This document shows, piece after piece, positions 15,784-24,723 of a DNA stretch of 28,644 bases. The stretch covers positions 1-28,644 of the forward strand of contig JASHVB010000075.1 in the NCBI GenBank assembly GCA_030039695.1. Reading direction: 5' to 3'. The position numbers and the translations under genes are program-made. Each line of letters opens with the position of its first letter. The first letter of the stretch is position 1. The notes beneath the pieces are model-generated. The model was not told the origin of the DNA and made no database searches. It saw nothing but the letters and a program-made list of their open reading frames with translations. Source of the stretch: Acetobacteraceae bacterium. GTDB lineage: Bacteria; Pseudomonadota; Alphaproteobacteria; Acetobacterales; Acetobacteraceae.

Positions 15784-16602
15784 TCAGTGGCCGCTGAAGA
15801 AATCGCCGAGCGCCCGCGCAACAGCCTCAGGTTCTTTCTCCATCGGTATGTGACCGGCGCCGCGGATACGGATTAGCGCGGTCTGGGGCATCTCGGCAGC
15901 GAATCGCTCCGCATACTCAATCAATTGGAACGGATCAGCCTCACCCCACACCAGCAGCTTGGGCGTGGAGGAGGCACGCATGCCGGGCAACAAGTTGAGT
16001 GTGTGTCTGCTGTCGGCTGCTCCGGCGAGTGCAAGCCACGAGCGGGCGACACGCGGTTCGCTCCATGGATCGAGATATTCCGCGATCTCCGCATCGGTTA
16101 TCGGACGAGCTACCGCCGTTGTTACAGACTGCCGGCGCGCCGCCAGCAATTCCTTGACCGACGTCGTCCGAGCCACCTCGGGATCCCGATAACGAGCCAC
16201 TCCCGGTACCGGCCAAGAATCGTACATGACTGAGTTTACGAGCGCCAACCGGTCGACCTCGATCGTGCCCTTTACAAGCAAGTGCTGCGCGATCGCCCCA
16301 CCAATATCGTGACCGGCGACCGCCACTCGGCCCTCGGCGCCAAATGCGCGTAGAAAGCGCTCCGCCCAGGCTGCCAGCGCCGGAACCGCCGCGTCGGCCA
16401 GCGTAAGCTCGCCCGCCGAACGCCCAAGGCCCGGAAAATCAACTGCTACCGGGTGCAACCCGGCAGCAGCGAGTTCGTCAAGCACCGGCTGCCACACTCG
16501 GCTCCAGTAGGTGCCGTGAAGCAGGAGCACGAGTGGGCCGCCATTGCCCGCGGTCAAGTAGCTGGCCGATCGGCCGTCCACCTCGATTGCGGCGCGCTTC
16601 AT
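15784..16602 (-). CDS. Alpha/beta hydrolase with Asp nucleophile (dehalogenase/epoxide hydrolase-like)
   Basis: A 272-residue alpha/beta-hydrolase. The oxyanion region LLLHGTYWSRVW is at about 26-37, the nucleophile elbow is VAGHDIGGAIAQ with Asp99, the acid region is VWGEADPFQ, and the base is His251 in GAGHIPMEKEPEAV. Asp rather than Ser at the elbow is the mark of haloalkane dehalogenases, fluoroacetate dehalogenases and epoxide hydrolases, although some uncharacterised relatives share it. Its ATG overlaps the stop codon of the cupin gene by four bases (ATGA), strong evidence for translational coupling. It probably acts in the same pathway as the cupin and crotonase. Confidence 0.85.
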   Translation of the reverse strand: MKRAAIEVDGRSASYLTAGNGGPLVLLLHGTYWSRVWQPVLDELAAAGLHPVAVDFPGLGRSAGELTLADAAVPALAAWAERFLRAFGAEGRVAVAGHDIGGAIAQHLLVKGTIEVDRLALVNSVMYDSWPVPGVARYRDPEVARTTSVKELLAARRQSVTTAVARPITDAEIAEYLDPWSEPRVARSWLALAGAADSRHTLNLLPGMRASSTPKLLVWGEADPFQLIEYAERFAAEMPQTALIRIRGAGHIPMEKEPEAVARALGDFFSGH

Positions 16603-17180
16603 CGCATGAACCGTCGCACGTGATCCGGCCCGAGCCCGAGGGACTCATAGTAACGGCTTGCCTTCTCGAGCTTCGTAAACACGTCCTCATATCCGAGCGC
16701 CAGGCCATAGGGGTCTACATACGTATAGCCGCCGGTGACGTGAAACATCGTTACCATCTCGTCGACGTCGTCAGGAACGACGAGCGTGTGCGTCTCGCCA
16801 GCCGGCTCGAACGCGTAATCCCCAGAGGATGCTACCCAGTCGTGCTCAAGATAACGCCATTGGCCGCGCAAGGTTAGCGCATGGACCGGGCCACTGTGAC
16901 GATGTCGCGAGAGCACTCCCGAAGCGCGAACGCGGAGAATATTGATGTAATAGCCCTGGCTGACGTTCAGGATGAGGGGTCTGAACGTGACGCCCGGAGA
17001 TTGCGGGACCCACAACGTCTCATCTCCATCGAGATTGAGCGCCGCAGCAACGAAGGTATCGGGTATGATCCCCGTAGGCTGAGGAAGCTGATAGGCAATC
17101 TTGCTCGCGTCGATCGAGCGATCTTGATGAGCAGGAACGTTCGCGGAAGCCTCGATCGCGGGATTGGGAAGCCTTGTCAC
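16599..17180 (-). CDS. Cupin dioxygenase of the 2,4'-dihydroxyacetophenone dioxygenase type
   Basis: A 193-residue single-domain cupin very similar in pattern to 2,4'-dihydroxyacetophenone dioxygenase (DAD), an Fe(II) enzyme that splits the C-C bond next to a ketone. Shared blocks are WVPQSPGVTFRPLILN, the metal motif GVLSRHRHSGPVHA, GQWRYLEHDWVASSGDYAFE, PAGETHTLVV and GYEDVFTKLE. The three-His site maps to His93, His95 and His131; the spacing of 36 residues between the second and third equals that in DAD (His78, His114). The start is a GTG at 17180, since no ATG occurs before the conserved region; a GGGAGG lies about 12 bases upstream. It is the first gene of the operon that includes the alpha/beta hydrolase. 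Confidence 0.85.
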   Translation of the reverse strand: MTRLPNPAIEASANVPAHQDRSIDASKIAYQLPQPTGIIPDTFVAAALNLDGDETLWVPQSPGVTFRPLILNVSQGYYINILRVRASGVLSRHRHSGPVHALTLRGQWRYLEHDWVASSGDYAFEPAGETHTLVVPDDVDEMVTMFHVTGGYTYVDPYGLALGYEDVFTKLEKASRYYESLGLGPDHVRRFMR

Positions 17181-17880
17181 TATCTTACGTCCCTCCCGGT
17201 TAGGCCGGCGCCGGCGGAGATCACTTGTGGCATTACTGAGCGCTGTCGGCGATGAGTTTGTGTAGCACGGACATCGCTCTCACCAGTCGTATTGACTAGC
17301 TATGGCAAAGGACTATCGATTATTCCGATACGGAATGCCCGCCCGCAGGACATCCTTGATTAACCCACTGAGCAAGCCGCATCGCATCCGTCCTCGGCAG
17401 GTCGAGCGATACCGCCAAGAGACCCACCACATCGTGCGCAGCGTGAATAGTAGCGCGCTTTTGCGTTCGGCGCAGAACGCCATGCGCGACTCTGGCAATG
17501 GCGCGGTTGGCAAGGGCGCTCGCTCTAGGCGCACACGTTTGCTCCATGGGCGTCGTGGACGGACAGGATGGCAAACGATGTTGGCTTAAGTCCCGAGATG
17601 AACTGACAGCAGCCTTGAAAATTTCTGTTAGCCACGTGTGGGACGCGGATGCAAATGCTTGCCCTTCGCGGCAGTGTCGCACCGATCGCGTGGCGTCGGA
17701 GCACCATGGCGAATGGAAGGAGTAGGCGGTGCAGGTCAACTGTGATGAAGGTGAGACCACATCGGCCCTGAGCCTGCGGCGTCGTTCGCGAGGGCGGCGG
17801 CGAAGCGCCGGCAGGGGAGCGCACAGCTGAGCCAGACCTTGCCCCCCTCGCGATTTGCTCCGGCCCTGAAGCTGCCCCAG
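17181..17880. other. Intergenic region, no supported gene
   Basis: About 700 bases upstream of the cupin gene. Open frames exist on both strands (for example 17320-17760 minus and 17302-17589 plus), but none shows a recognisable domain, a ribosome site or a family-like composition. The cupin operon promoter should lie in the first 100-150 bases; no clear -35/-10 pair could be chosen. Confidence 0.5.
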
Positions 17881-18092
17881 GCTCGGAAGGACCCTGTTCT
17901 CCCGCAGGGATCCAGCGATCCGATAGAAGTCGTTCGTTTCCGCGACGCCGAGGCGCAGGGCATTGTTGGTGACCTCCGAACGCGCATCAGTGAGAGTCTC
18001 GCCTGGAACGACATGGCAATCCTCTACCGTAGCAACGTCCTCGCGAGATCAAGGACGCGCTCGCCTTCCTATGCATCGCGCTCGAACCCGGT
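17881..18092 (+). pseudogene. Remnant of UvrD/Rep-family helicase
   Basis: The plus strand reads DPIEVVRFRDAEAQGIVGD then ISESLAWNDMAILYRSN, the motif V area of UvrD/Rep ATP-dependent helicases. In another frame from 18045 it continues EIKDALAFLCIALEPG, which in helicases comes some 25 residues further on. A deletion with frame change therefore joined the two parts near 18040-18045. Both the start and the end of the gene are missing. The fragment ends at the truncated 3' end of the sensor kinase gene on the opposite strand, at about 18084-18092. Confidence 0.75.
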
Positions 18093-21000
18093 CCGCTTGT
18101 GCTCTTCGATCCATTTTGCTTCGCGGTCACGCCATTCTGCGGGGGTCAAATCCATCCAGTTGATATTGCCCGCCGCGAGTTCCGTGCGGGAATATCCCAA
18201 TATTCGGAGGAACTCGTCATTCGCCTCGAGGACCTGTCCGTCGAAATCCCCGATGAAGATTCCGATGATGTTGGCGTCGACCAGACGTCTAATCTTTGCT
18301 TCGCGCTCTGCCGACTCTCGGTATAGCCGGGTATTCTCGAGTGAGATGGCGGCTTGCGACGCGAGGAGCTTTAGCACCCCGATTCTGGCCGGCGCGAAGA
18401 CGCCGGGGGCCAGGTTGTTCTCGAGGTAGAGAATGCCGATCAACTTGGCCTGATTGAGCAGCGGTAAACAGAGAAGGGAGCGGACCTGACGCTGATGGAC
18501 GTACGTATCGTCTGCAAACGGTGACGAGGCTATGGCGTCATCGAGTATAACGCTCTCCTGCGTGTGTTGCACATAGTGGAGTATTGACTCAGGCAATGTA
18601 GGCCTGATAGTAGGCTCTTTGTGGAGATGCACGACGACTGTGTCGAACGCAGTGGTGGCTTCAGCTGCAATTCTGAGGCTGGACTCCTGAACGAGAGCCA
18701 GCAGTCCTCGCTCAGCCCCCGCCTGCTCAACGGCCGTGCGCATGAGCGTGTCGATCAGTCTTTCGAAGACGATTTCGCTCGAGGCCGCCTGAGCCACCTT
18801 GATCACGGTCGCGAGGTCGAGCTGATAAACTGGCGCGCCGATCGTGCTTGTAGAGGCGGGCGGCACTTCGGGTCTGAGGTGCGAGTACTTCTCATCGAGC
18901 TGTCGCACTTTTCCCTCTGCGCCCCATCGCGCATAGCCGTGGCGGGCTTTCCGCAGATAAACCTGACCGAAATCCTCAAAGCCGCGGGCCAGATAGAAGC
19001 GCGCCGCCAGTTCGTGCGCCAAGGCTTCCTGGTGGACAAAGCCATGAGCGCGGGCCGACCCGATCGCCAGCTCATAGTGTCGCTCGGCATCGAGTTCGCG
19101 ACCATCAATCCGCGCGATTTCGGCGGCGACCAGCGCGGCACGGCATTCGAAATTGTCTGAGCAGCTCTCCGCTCTGATTCGCAGTTGTTCAGAATGCACG
19201 GAGAGAGCGTCCAATATCTCCCGACGCTCGTCATCGGTCGCATATTCGTAGCAAGCCGCCTGGGTTAATGCGCCATAAAAGTGATATTCGGCAGAGCCGA
19301 ACATGAAGTCCGTAGCCCATAGGAGCGGCTGGGCCTTGAACAGGGCGTCGAGCGCTGCTCCATAATCCTCGGCGAAGAACCGGGCCTGCAGCTTACGGAT
19401 CCAATACCTGCATGTCACCATTCGCGCGGGCCATCCGACCCTCAGGTGTCGTCCTGCAACGATGTCCGAGGCGTTTGGAAAGCTCTGCTCTATCCTCGAC
19501 TCAGCGAACTGATCGCTATCGAAACAGCCGAAGCGGTGCGTCAATCCACGCAACGTTTTTATCAATGCAAGCTGTGTCATGATAAGGTCGATGCGGGGCG
19601 CAGACGGGATCTTCAGCGAATATTCGAGACTCCGCTCGCAGTGCTCCTGCACGTCTGGTAGGGGATCGCCCGACGCAATAAACAACGACGTCAGATCTAG
19701 GAGGCTGGACTGGGCGCAAACGATGTCACCGCTTTTCTCAGCCGCGTCGAAAGCGCCACGCAGCACATCCCGGCCGGCGTTGATGTGTCTCATCCAAGCA
19801 GTCACATGTGCCCCAAAGAGCATGTAGGTTCTGGCTGCAGATCTCTGCAACTGCCGCTGTTCAACCAGCGCGTAGCCAACTTGGCCCAGCAAGAACCCGG
19901 TTTTGTAGTCACCGAAGCGAGGACCTGCGACGAGCGCAAGCCACTCAAACGTGGGGCAGGAACCGTCCCCGTAGCCCCGTTTGAGGCTCAGGCAAACGGC
20001 CTTACACCCGACGATGCAATGAAGGTTTGCGTCAGCGAACAGGGCGGCCGGTGAGAGCTTGGTCAGAACGTCAAGAATTTCCAGGGACGCCGGGTCGGTC
20101 ATCAGGGGCAAGTCGAGAAGATCGTCGACGGTTCGATTTCCTATGAGCAGGCTAACATCTTCATATTCACGCCGCGCTTCGGCGTCGGTGGGATGCGTTG
20201 ACAGTTCGATGCCCAGGCCACCGAGGAACGCGATGCCGACATCGACGGCGCGAGAACCTTGCCCCATCGTCATGTACAGCTCGATGCGCATGCCTGCGAT
20301 GATCACCCGTTCGGCGTGCGTTGCTGCGCGGCGCGCAAGCAATGCGAGACGCGCATCCGCTTCCGAGAACGCGCCGGTCAGGAACTCGCATTCTGCACGG
20401 CTCAGCTCCAGCATAAAGGCGAGATCGCGTCGGTGATCCCATGTCTCCTGCGGCAGCATGGCGCTCCCCGCGACGAGATAGTTCAAGGCAGAATCGTAGG
20501 CGATCGAAGTCTTGGCGCGCCTCCCGGCAATCAAGTTGAGTTCGGCGAGCTGCTCTCGTTCCGCCTGCGCGGTAATCTGCGCCGCTCCACGATTGAGCTG
20601 ACCGACGATCTCAAAAATCGCCTCCTCGCGCGCCTCTGACGGCGTGTGCTGGACAAGGAGCCTACCGATCCGCAGATGGGCTTCAGAGCGCCGCTCCGCG
20701 GGGATCAGGGAATAGGCCGCCTCCTGCACCCGGTCGTGAACAAACCTATACCTGCCTGATGCTTGCTCGACGAGCTCGTGGCGGATCGCTTCACCAAGCA
20801 CCGCGTCGATCTCGTTCTCGGACGTTCCCACCACGATCGCGAGCGTCGCAACATCGGCGGTGGCACCCAGACAGGCGAGCAGTCCCAGCGCCTCTTGGGT
20901 TCTGGCCGGCAGGCGGACAAGCCTGCCGACCAGGAGGCCTATGATATTGTCGGCGTAGCTTTTGGCTTGGACGCGCGCGAGATCCCAGGACCAGCGACGT

Positions 21001-22676
21001 GCCTCATGATCGAAGGCGAGCGCTCCCTCGTCGGCGAGTGCGTGAAGGAAATGCAGCAGGAAAAACGGATTGCCGCCAGTCTTCGCTTGCACCACATCCG
21101 CCAGCGGCAGGACGGCCTCGGACGTCGAACGAAGCGTGTCCGCAATCAACTGCTGGACGTGGACGGCACCGAGAGGTCCGAGCTTGATCTCGCTGACCTT
21201 TCCCCCGGCCTTGCGAATGGCCGCAATCCTGCGCATCAGCGGATGGTCGACGTGGACCTCGTTATCGCGATAAGCGCCGATCAGCATGAGCTGCCGGAGA
21301 TCCGACCGGATCAGAACATCCTCGATGAAATCAAGCGTCGCTGTGTCCAGCCATTGCAGATCATCGAGGAAGACAGCCAACGGATGCTCGGCCTTCGCAA
21401 AAACTTCGATGAAGCGACGCATCACGAACTGGAACCGACCCTGTGCCTGCTGCCGATCAAGCTCGGGAACCGGAGGTTGTTCACCAATGATGAGAGTGAG
21501 GTCGGAAACGAGATCGCCGATCAGGCGTCCGTTCGGCTCAAGGGCGTCGCGCAGCGCGTCGCGCCAACGCGAAAGCTCGGTGTCGCTCTTCTTTAGCAGC
21601 GGCCGCACAAGTGCCTGGAAGGCCTGCGCGAGCGTCGAATAGGGGATGTCCCGGTTCAGCGGGTCGAACTTGCCCGAGGCGAACAGTCCGCGCGGTGGGA
21701 CCAGCGCTTTATGCAGCTCGTTCACCACCGACGACTTGCCGATACCCGAGTAGCCCGACACGAGGACAAGCTCCGGCGGGCCGCCGCCGACCACGCGATC
21801 GAACGCAGCAAGCAGGGCATCGACCTCGCGTTCACGCCCGTAGAGCTTCTCCGGAATCGCGAGCTGATCGGGCATGTCGCGTTCGCCGATCGGGAACGGG
21901 GCGATGCGGCCATGCGCTTGCCACTGCTCAAGGCAGTGGCGGAGGTCTTGCTCGAGGCGGGCGGCCGTCTGGTAGCGCTCCTCTGCGGGCTTCGCGAGGA
22001 GCTTCATCACGATGGCCGAGACCGGCACCGGGATGAAGGGCAACCGCTCGACCGGCGGAGCCGGCTTTCTCGCGATGTGGCAGTGGACCCACTCGATCGG
22101 GTCCCCTGCGCTGAACGGTAAAACGCCCGTGAGCATCTGATAGAACGTGATGCCGAGCGCATAGAGATTGCTACGGGCATCGATCGAGCGGTTCATGCGC
22201 CCGGTCTGCTCGGGCGCCATATAGGCGAGAGTGCCGGCGATGACCTCAGGCGGCTCCGGCGACTGGCGTTCGCGCGGCCGGCGCGAGGCAATGCCAAATC
22301 CGGTCAGCCAGATCCGGCCAGTGTCGGCATTGACGAGCACGTTGGCGGGCTTGATGTCCTTGTGTATCAGGCCACGTTCATGCAACCGGCCAAGCGCCGC
22401 CGATAGGGCGACGGCAAACCGCAGGAAGCTTCCGATCTCCATCGGCGGGCCCATCAGGCGGTCGAGCGGGTCACCGCCCGGATCCTCGAGAATCAGCATG
22501 GTCTGCCCGCGCTCACGCACGAGTTCCAATGGCCGTGCCGCCCACGCGCCCTCGAGGTCGTCCCTCAATTCGTATTCGTGGGTCAGGCGATTGAGGCTGT
22601 CGGGCGTCGGGTGCTCGGCCGCGGAAAGCACAGCCAGAACGGCTCGCCGGTCACCGTCGGCGCAATCGCTCCGCAT
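18069..22676 (-). CDS. Giant Ser/Thr kinase-like / AAA ATPase / GAF / PAS sensor, truncated (histidine kinase module missing)
   Basis: A 1535-residue signalling protein of the multi-domain type that normally ends in a sensor histidine kinase (about 1800 residues). Domains: protein-kinase-like region 1-260 with LIHKDIKPANVLV (Asp107), an APE motif at 154-156, but LTGFGIA where DFG is expected (Asp to Gly126) and no clear glycine loop or beta-3 Lys; AAA_16/STAND ATPase from about 278 with Walker A GYSGIGKSS (308-316) and Walker B LAVFLDDLQWLD; a long helical middle with YGREREVD-type and TPR-like segments; GAF about 1255-1410; PAS about 1430-1530. The protein stops inside the PAS domain after EEHKRTG, where FERDA and a stop are read from the antisense of a UvrD fragment. 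The frame begins upstream at an ATG at 22760 but is cut by TAG at 22704-22706, leaving the ATG at 22676 as the available start. It is probably a pseudogene or a partial sensor. Confidence 0.85.
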   Translation of the reverse strand: MRSDCADGDRRAVLAVLSAAEHPTPDSLNRLTHEYELRDDLEGAWAARPLELVRERGQTMLILEDPGGDPLDRLMGPPMEIGSFLRFAVALSAALGRLHERGLIHKDIKPANVLVNADTGRIWLTGFGIASRRPRERQSPEPPEVIAGTLAYMAPEQTGRMNRSIDARSNLYALGITFYQMLTGVLPFSAGDPIEWVHCHIARKPAPPVERLPFIPVPVSAIVMKLLAKPAEERYQTAARLEQDLRHCLEQWQAHGRIAPFPIGERDMPDQLAIPEKLYGREREVDALLAAFDRVVGGGPPELVLVSGYSGIGKSSVVNELHKALVPPRGLFASGKFDPLNRDIPYSTLAQAFQALVRPLLKKSDTELSRWRDALRDALEPNGRLIGDLVSDLTLIIGEQPPVPELDRQQAQGRFQFVMRRFIEVFAKAEHPLAVFLDDLQWLDTATLDFIEDVLIRSDLRQLMLIGAYRDNEVHVDHPLMRRIAAIRKAGGKVSEIKLGPLGAVHVQQLIADTLRSTSEAVLPLADVVQAKTGGNPFFLLHFLHALADEGALAFDHEARRWSWDLARVQAKSYADNIIGLLVGRLVRLPARTQEALGLLACLGATADVATLAIVVGTSENEIDAVLGEAIRHELVEQASGRYRFVHDRVQEAAYSLIPAERRSEAHLRIGRLLVQHTPSEAREEAIFEIVGQLNRGAAQITAQAEREQLAELNLIAGRRAKTSIAYDSALNYLVAGSAMLPQETWDHRRDLAFMLELSRAECEFLTGAFSEADARLALLARRAATHAERVIIAGMRIELYMTMGQGSRAVDVGIAFLGGLGIELSTHPTDAEARREYEDVSLLIGNRTVDDLLDLPLMTDPASLEILDVLTKLSPAALFADANLHCIVGCKAVCLSLKRGYGDGSCPTFEWLALVAGPRFGDYKTGFLLGQVGYALVEQRQLQRSAARTYMLFGAHVTAWMRHINAGRDVLRGAFDAAEKSGDIVCAQSSLLDLTSLFIASGDPLPDVQEHCERSLEYSLKIPSAPRIDLIMTQLALIKTLRGLTHRFGCFDSDQFAESRIEQSFPNASDIVAGRHLRVGWPARMVTCRYWIRKLQARFFAEDYGAALDALFKAQPLLWATDFMFGSAEYHFYGALTQAACYEYATDDERREILDALSVHSEQLRIRAESCSDNFECRAALVAAEIARIDGRELDAERHYELAIGSARAHGFVHQEALAHELAARFYLARGFEDFGQVYLRKARHGYARWGAEGKVRQLDEKYSHLRPEVPPASTSTIGAPVYQLDLATVIKVAQAASSEIVFERLIDTLMRTAVEQAGAERGLLALVQESSLRIAAEATTAFDTVVVHLHKEPTIRPTLPESILHYVQHTQESVILDDAIASSPFADDTYVHQRQVRSLLCLPLLNQAKLIGILYLENNLAPGVFAPARIGVLKLLASQAAISLENTRLYRESAEREAKIRRLVDANIIGIFIGDFDGQVLEANDEFLRILGYSRTELAAGNINWMDLTPAEWRDREAKWIEEHKRTGFERDA

Positions 22677-22760
22677 TCTGAGGACCAGACGATCGCCATT
22701 CTCCTATAAAACCTCACGGTCGCTGTCACCGCGAGCGTCAAACCAGGAGGCTGGATTCAT
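22677..22760 (-). pseudogene. Original N-terminal codons of the sensor kinase, cut off by an amber codon
   Basis: In the same frame as the kinase, the ATG at 22760 gives MNPASWFDARGDSDREVL, then TAG at 22704-22706, then ENGDRLVLR directly into the annotated ATG. Relatives, as remembered, read through here with an aromatic residue (…EVLWEDGDR…), so a TGG to TAG change is likely. About 28 residues of the N-lobe are lost. Confidence 0.6.
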
Positions 22761-23421
22761 CTGTAGGACTCTGCCGCACCGACGCCGTCGACCTATGGAA
22801 CCGCGGGCGGGCGCAACATTCAACTCTCGGACCTGTGGCGACCTGAAAGCCGGCAGTCTCGCTTCGCGTTTTCTCATAGGAATCAGCCGCTTGCCGCGCA
22901 ACTGCGGCGAGGACATGTGAGCAATAACTCGCCGGTTGGACCTATCATCCGAGGTTGCACCGCGCCGCCAGGCGCCCGTTCGCCGCGCTGCTCCGACCGG
23001 CAGTAGGCGGAGCCTTGGCGCTCTCTTGTGGCGCGCCGCTATCCAACGGGACGCATCTGCCGCACAGGATTACCGACGACGTAGTTGTGTTGTCAAAAGG
23101 CAATTCAGCGTTCTGGCGAGTTACGCTTCTCCCCGGGGCACTCCTGCTCGTCGAGCGCCAGGCTGGGGCAAGTCGCCTCCGTCGTGGGTTTGGGTCGGCG
23201 CCCTGGCGTTTCGGCAGCCGACGAGGTATGGGCCGAACCTATCGCTGATGACCGAGAGGAACGCGCTGATCCAATCCAATCTGCTCAGAGTCCGTTCCGG
23301 GCGCCTGCACAACGCCGAGCAGGGCTGCAAGGAAGACAATCGCCTCTGAACCCGATCGCTGCAGCGCGACGCCTTCTGCACCGGTCAGCACCGACCCAAT
23401 CGCATATGAGGATACCTGCGC
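22761..23421. other. Intergenic region, no supported gene
   Basis: A 661-base spacer between the divergently oriented kinase and transporter genes. Several open frames occur on both strands (for example 22936-23349 plus and 23121-23381 minus), all of skewed Arg/Pro/Ala composition with no recognisable domain. It must contain the promoters of both neighbours. No clear operator was identified. Confidence 0.5.
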
Positions 23422-24723
23422 ATGAATGCCGTTGTCGCCACACCACGGCTGCGTTCAATCCAACGCGTCGCCGTAGGCATGTTGTTGCTCACTGGTGCAG
23501 TAAATTACATCGATCGCATCGCACTCTCGATCGCGAATCCACTGATTCGCCAAGAGCTTCATTTGTCGATCGCCGAGATGGGTGTGCTTCTGTCGGTGTT
23601 CCTGTGGACGTATTGTTTCGCGCAGCTTCCGGTCGGGTTTGCTATTGATCGCATCGGCCCGCGGTTGCTGCTGGGCCTCGCCGCCATTGTCTGGTCCTTG
23701 GCACAGATTTTCGCCGGCGCCGTCACCTCGATGAGGCAGTTCGCGCTGACCCGTGTGCTGCTCGGCGTCGGCGAGGCGCCACAATTCCCACTCGGCGCCA
23801 AGGTAGTCCGTAGCTGGTTCAACGTGCGCGATCGCGGGACACCCACCGGCATCTTCAACTCGGCATCCACCCTTGGCCCAGCAATTGCCCCTCCGCTGCT
23901 TACCTTTCTGATGCTCAGCTTCGGTTGGCGCTGGATGTTCATATTCATCGGCATCGTCGGCGTTTTCGTCGGCGTTCTCTGGTGGGCAGTCTATAGAAAC
24001 CCGGTCGACAGCCGGCTGACTGCCGAGGAACGTCAGTACCTTGTGCAAGGCGAGGACCAGACGCACGGCGCACAGGTCACTTTCGCCGAATGGCGCTCCC
24101 TGTTCGGCTATCGCACAACGTGGGGAATGATCTTCGGCAACTTTGGCAATGGTTATATGATCTGGCTTTATGGAGCCTGGCTGCCGGGCTACCTGGAGAT
24201 CCAACGCCACATCAGCATCCCGCACACCGGCTGGCTGGCGGCAATTCCTTATGTCTTCGGTGTCATCGGAAGCCTGTTCGGCGGCTGGGCGGCGGACCGT
24301 CTAATGCACGCCGGGCTCTCACCGATCAACAGCCGCAAGGTCCCCATCATCTTGGGAATGGTTGGCGCCGCCGGCTGCACGATCTTCGCCGCGCTCACGC
24401 CGTCGGACACCGCCGCAGTTGCGGCAATTTCCGTGGCGCTGTTCGCGGGTAATCTGGCTGGGGCAACAATCTGGGCACTGGCAGTCGTTGCGGCACCATC
24501 CAAGGGCGTTGCTTCGCTGGGTTCGATGCAGAACTTTGGAGGTTTTTTAGGCGGCGCACTGGCTCCCATGCTGACCGGGTTCATCGTTCAATCCGCCCAC
24601 TCTTTCGCTCCGGCGCTAATTCTTTCCGCGGTCGTCTCTCTCCTGTCGGCGCTGGTCTACCTGCTCGTGGTACGCGAACCGGTGGTTCTGCGCGAGATCG
24701 GAGCAATCGGTGTTCCGGCCTAA
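23422..24723 (+). CDS. MFS transporter, anion:cation symporter (ACS)-like
   Basis: A 433-residue inner-membrane carrier with 12 hydrophobic segments and a cytoplasmic loop of about 45 residues between helices 6 and 7 (AVYRNPVDSRLTAEERQYL onwards). The hallmarks of the ACS group are present: NYIDRIALSIANPLI in helix 1, the signature LPVGFAIDRIGPRLLLG between helices 2 and 3, RVLLGVGEAPQFPLGAKVV in helix 4, RDRGTPTGIFNSAS, and SLFGGWAADRLM for the C-half. Relatives move organic anions such as hexuronates, galactonate, tartrate or phthalates with protons. It is not directly joined to the catabolic operon at 14.7-17.2 kb, but is a plausible uptake system for its substrate. Only a weak GAGGATA ribosome site lies before the ATG. 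Confidence 0.9.
   Translation: MNAVVATPRLRSIQRVAVGMLLLTGAVNYIDRIALSIANPLIRQELHLSIAEMGVLLSVFLWTYCFAQLPVGFAIDRIGPRLLLGLAAIVWSLAQIFAGAVTSMRQFALTRVLLGVGEAPQFPLGAKVVRSWFNVRDRGTPTGIFNSASTLGPAIAPPLLTFLMLSFGWRWMFIFIGIVGVFVGVLWWAVYRNPVDSRLTAEERQYLVQGEDQTHGAQVTFAEWRSLFGYRTTWGMIFGNFGNGYMIWLYGAWLPGYLEIQRHISIPHTGWLAAIPYVFGVIGSLFGGWAADRLMHAGLSPINSRKVPIILGMVGAAGCTIFAALTPSDTAAVAAISVALFAGNLAGATIWALAVVAAPSKGVASLGSMQNFGGFLGGALAPMLTGFIVQSAHSFAPALILSAVVSLLSALVYLLVVREPVVLREIGAIGVPA

Noticed and set aside
20763..21596. Plus-strand frame of 277 codons within the sensor kinase gene
   Set aside because: It is antisense to the ATPase domain and has no family resemblance.
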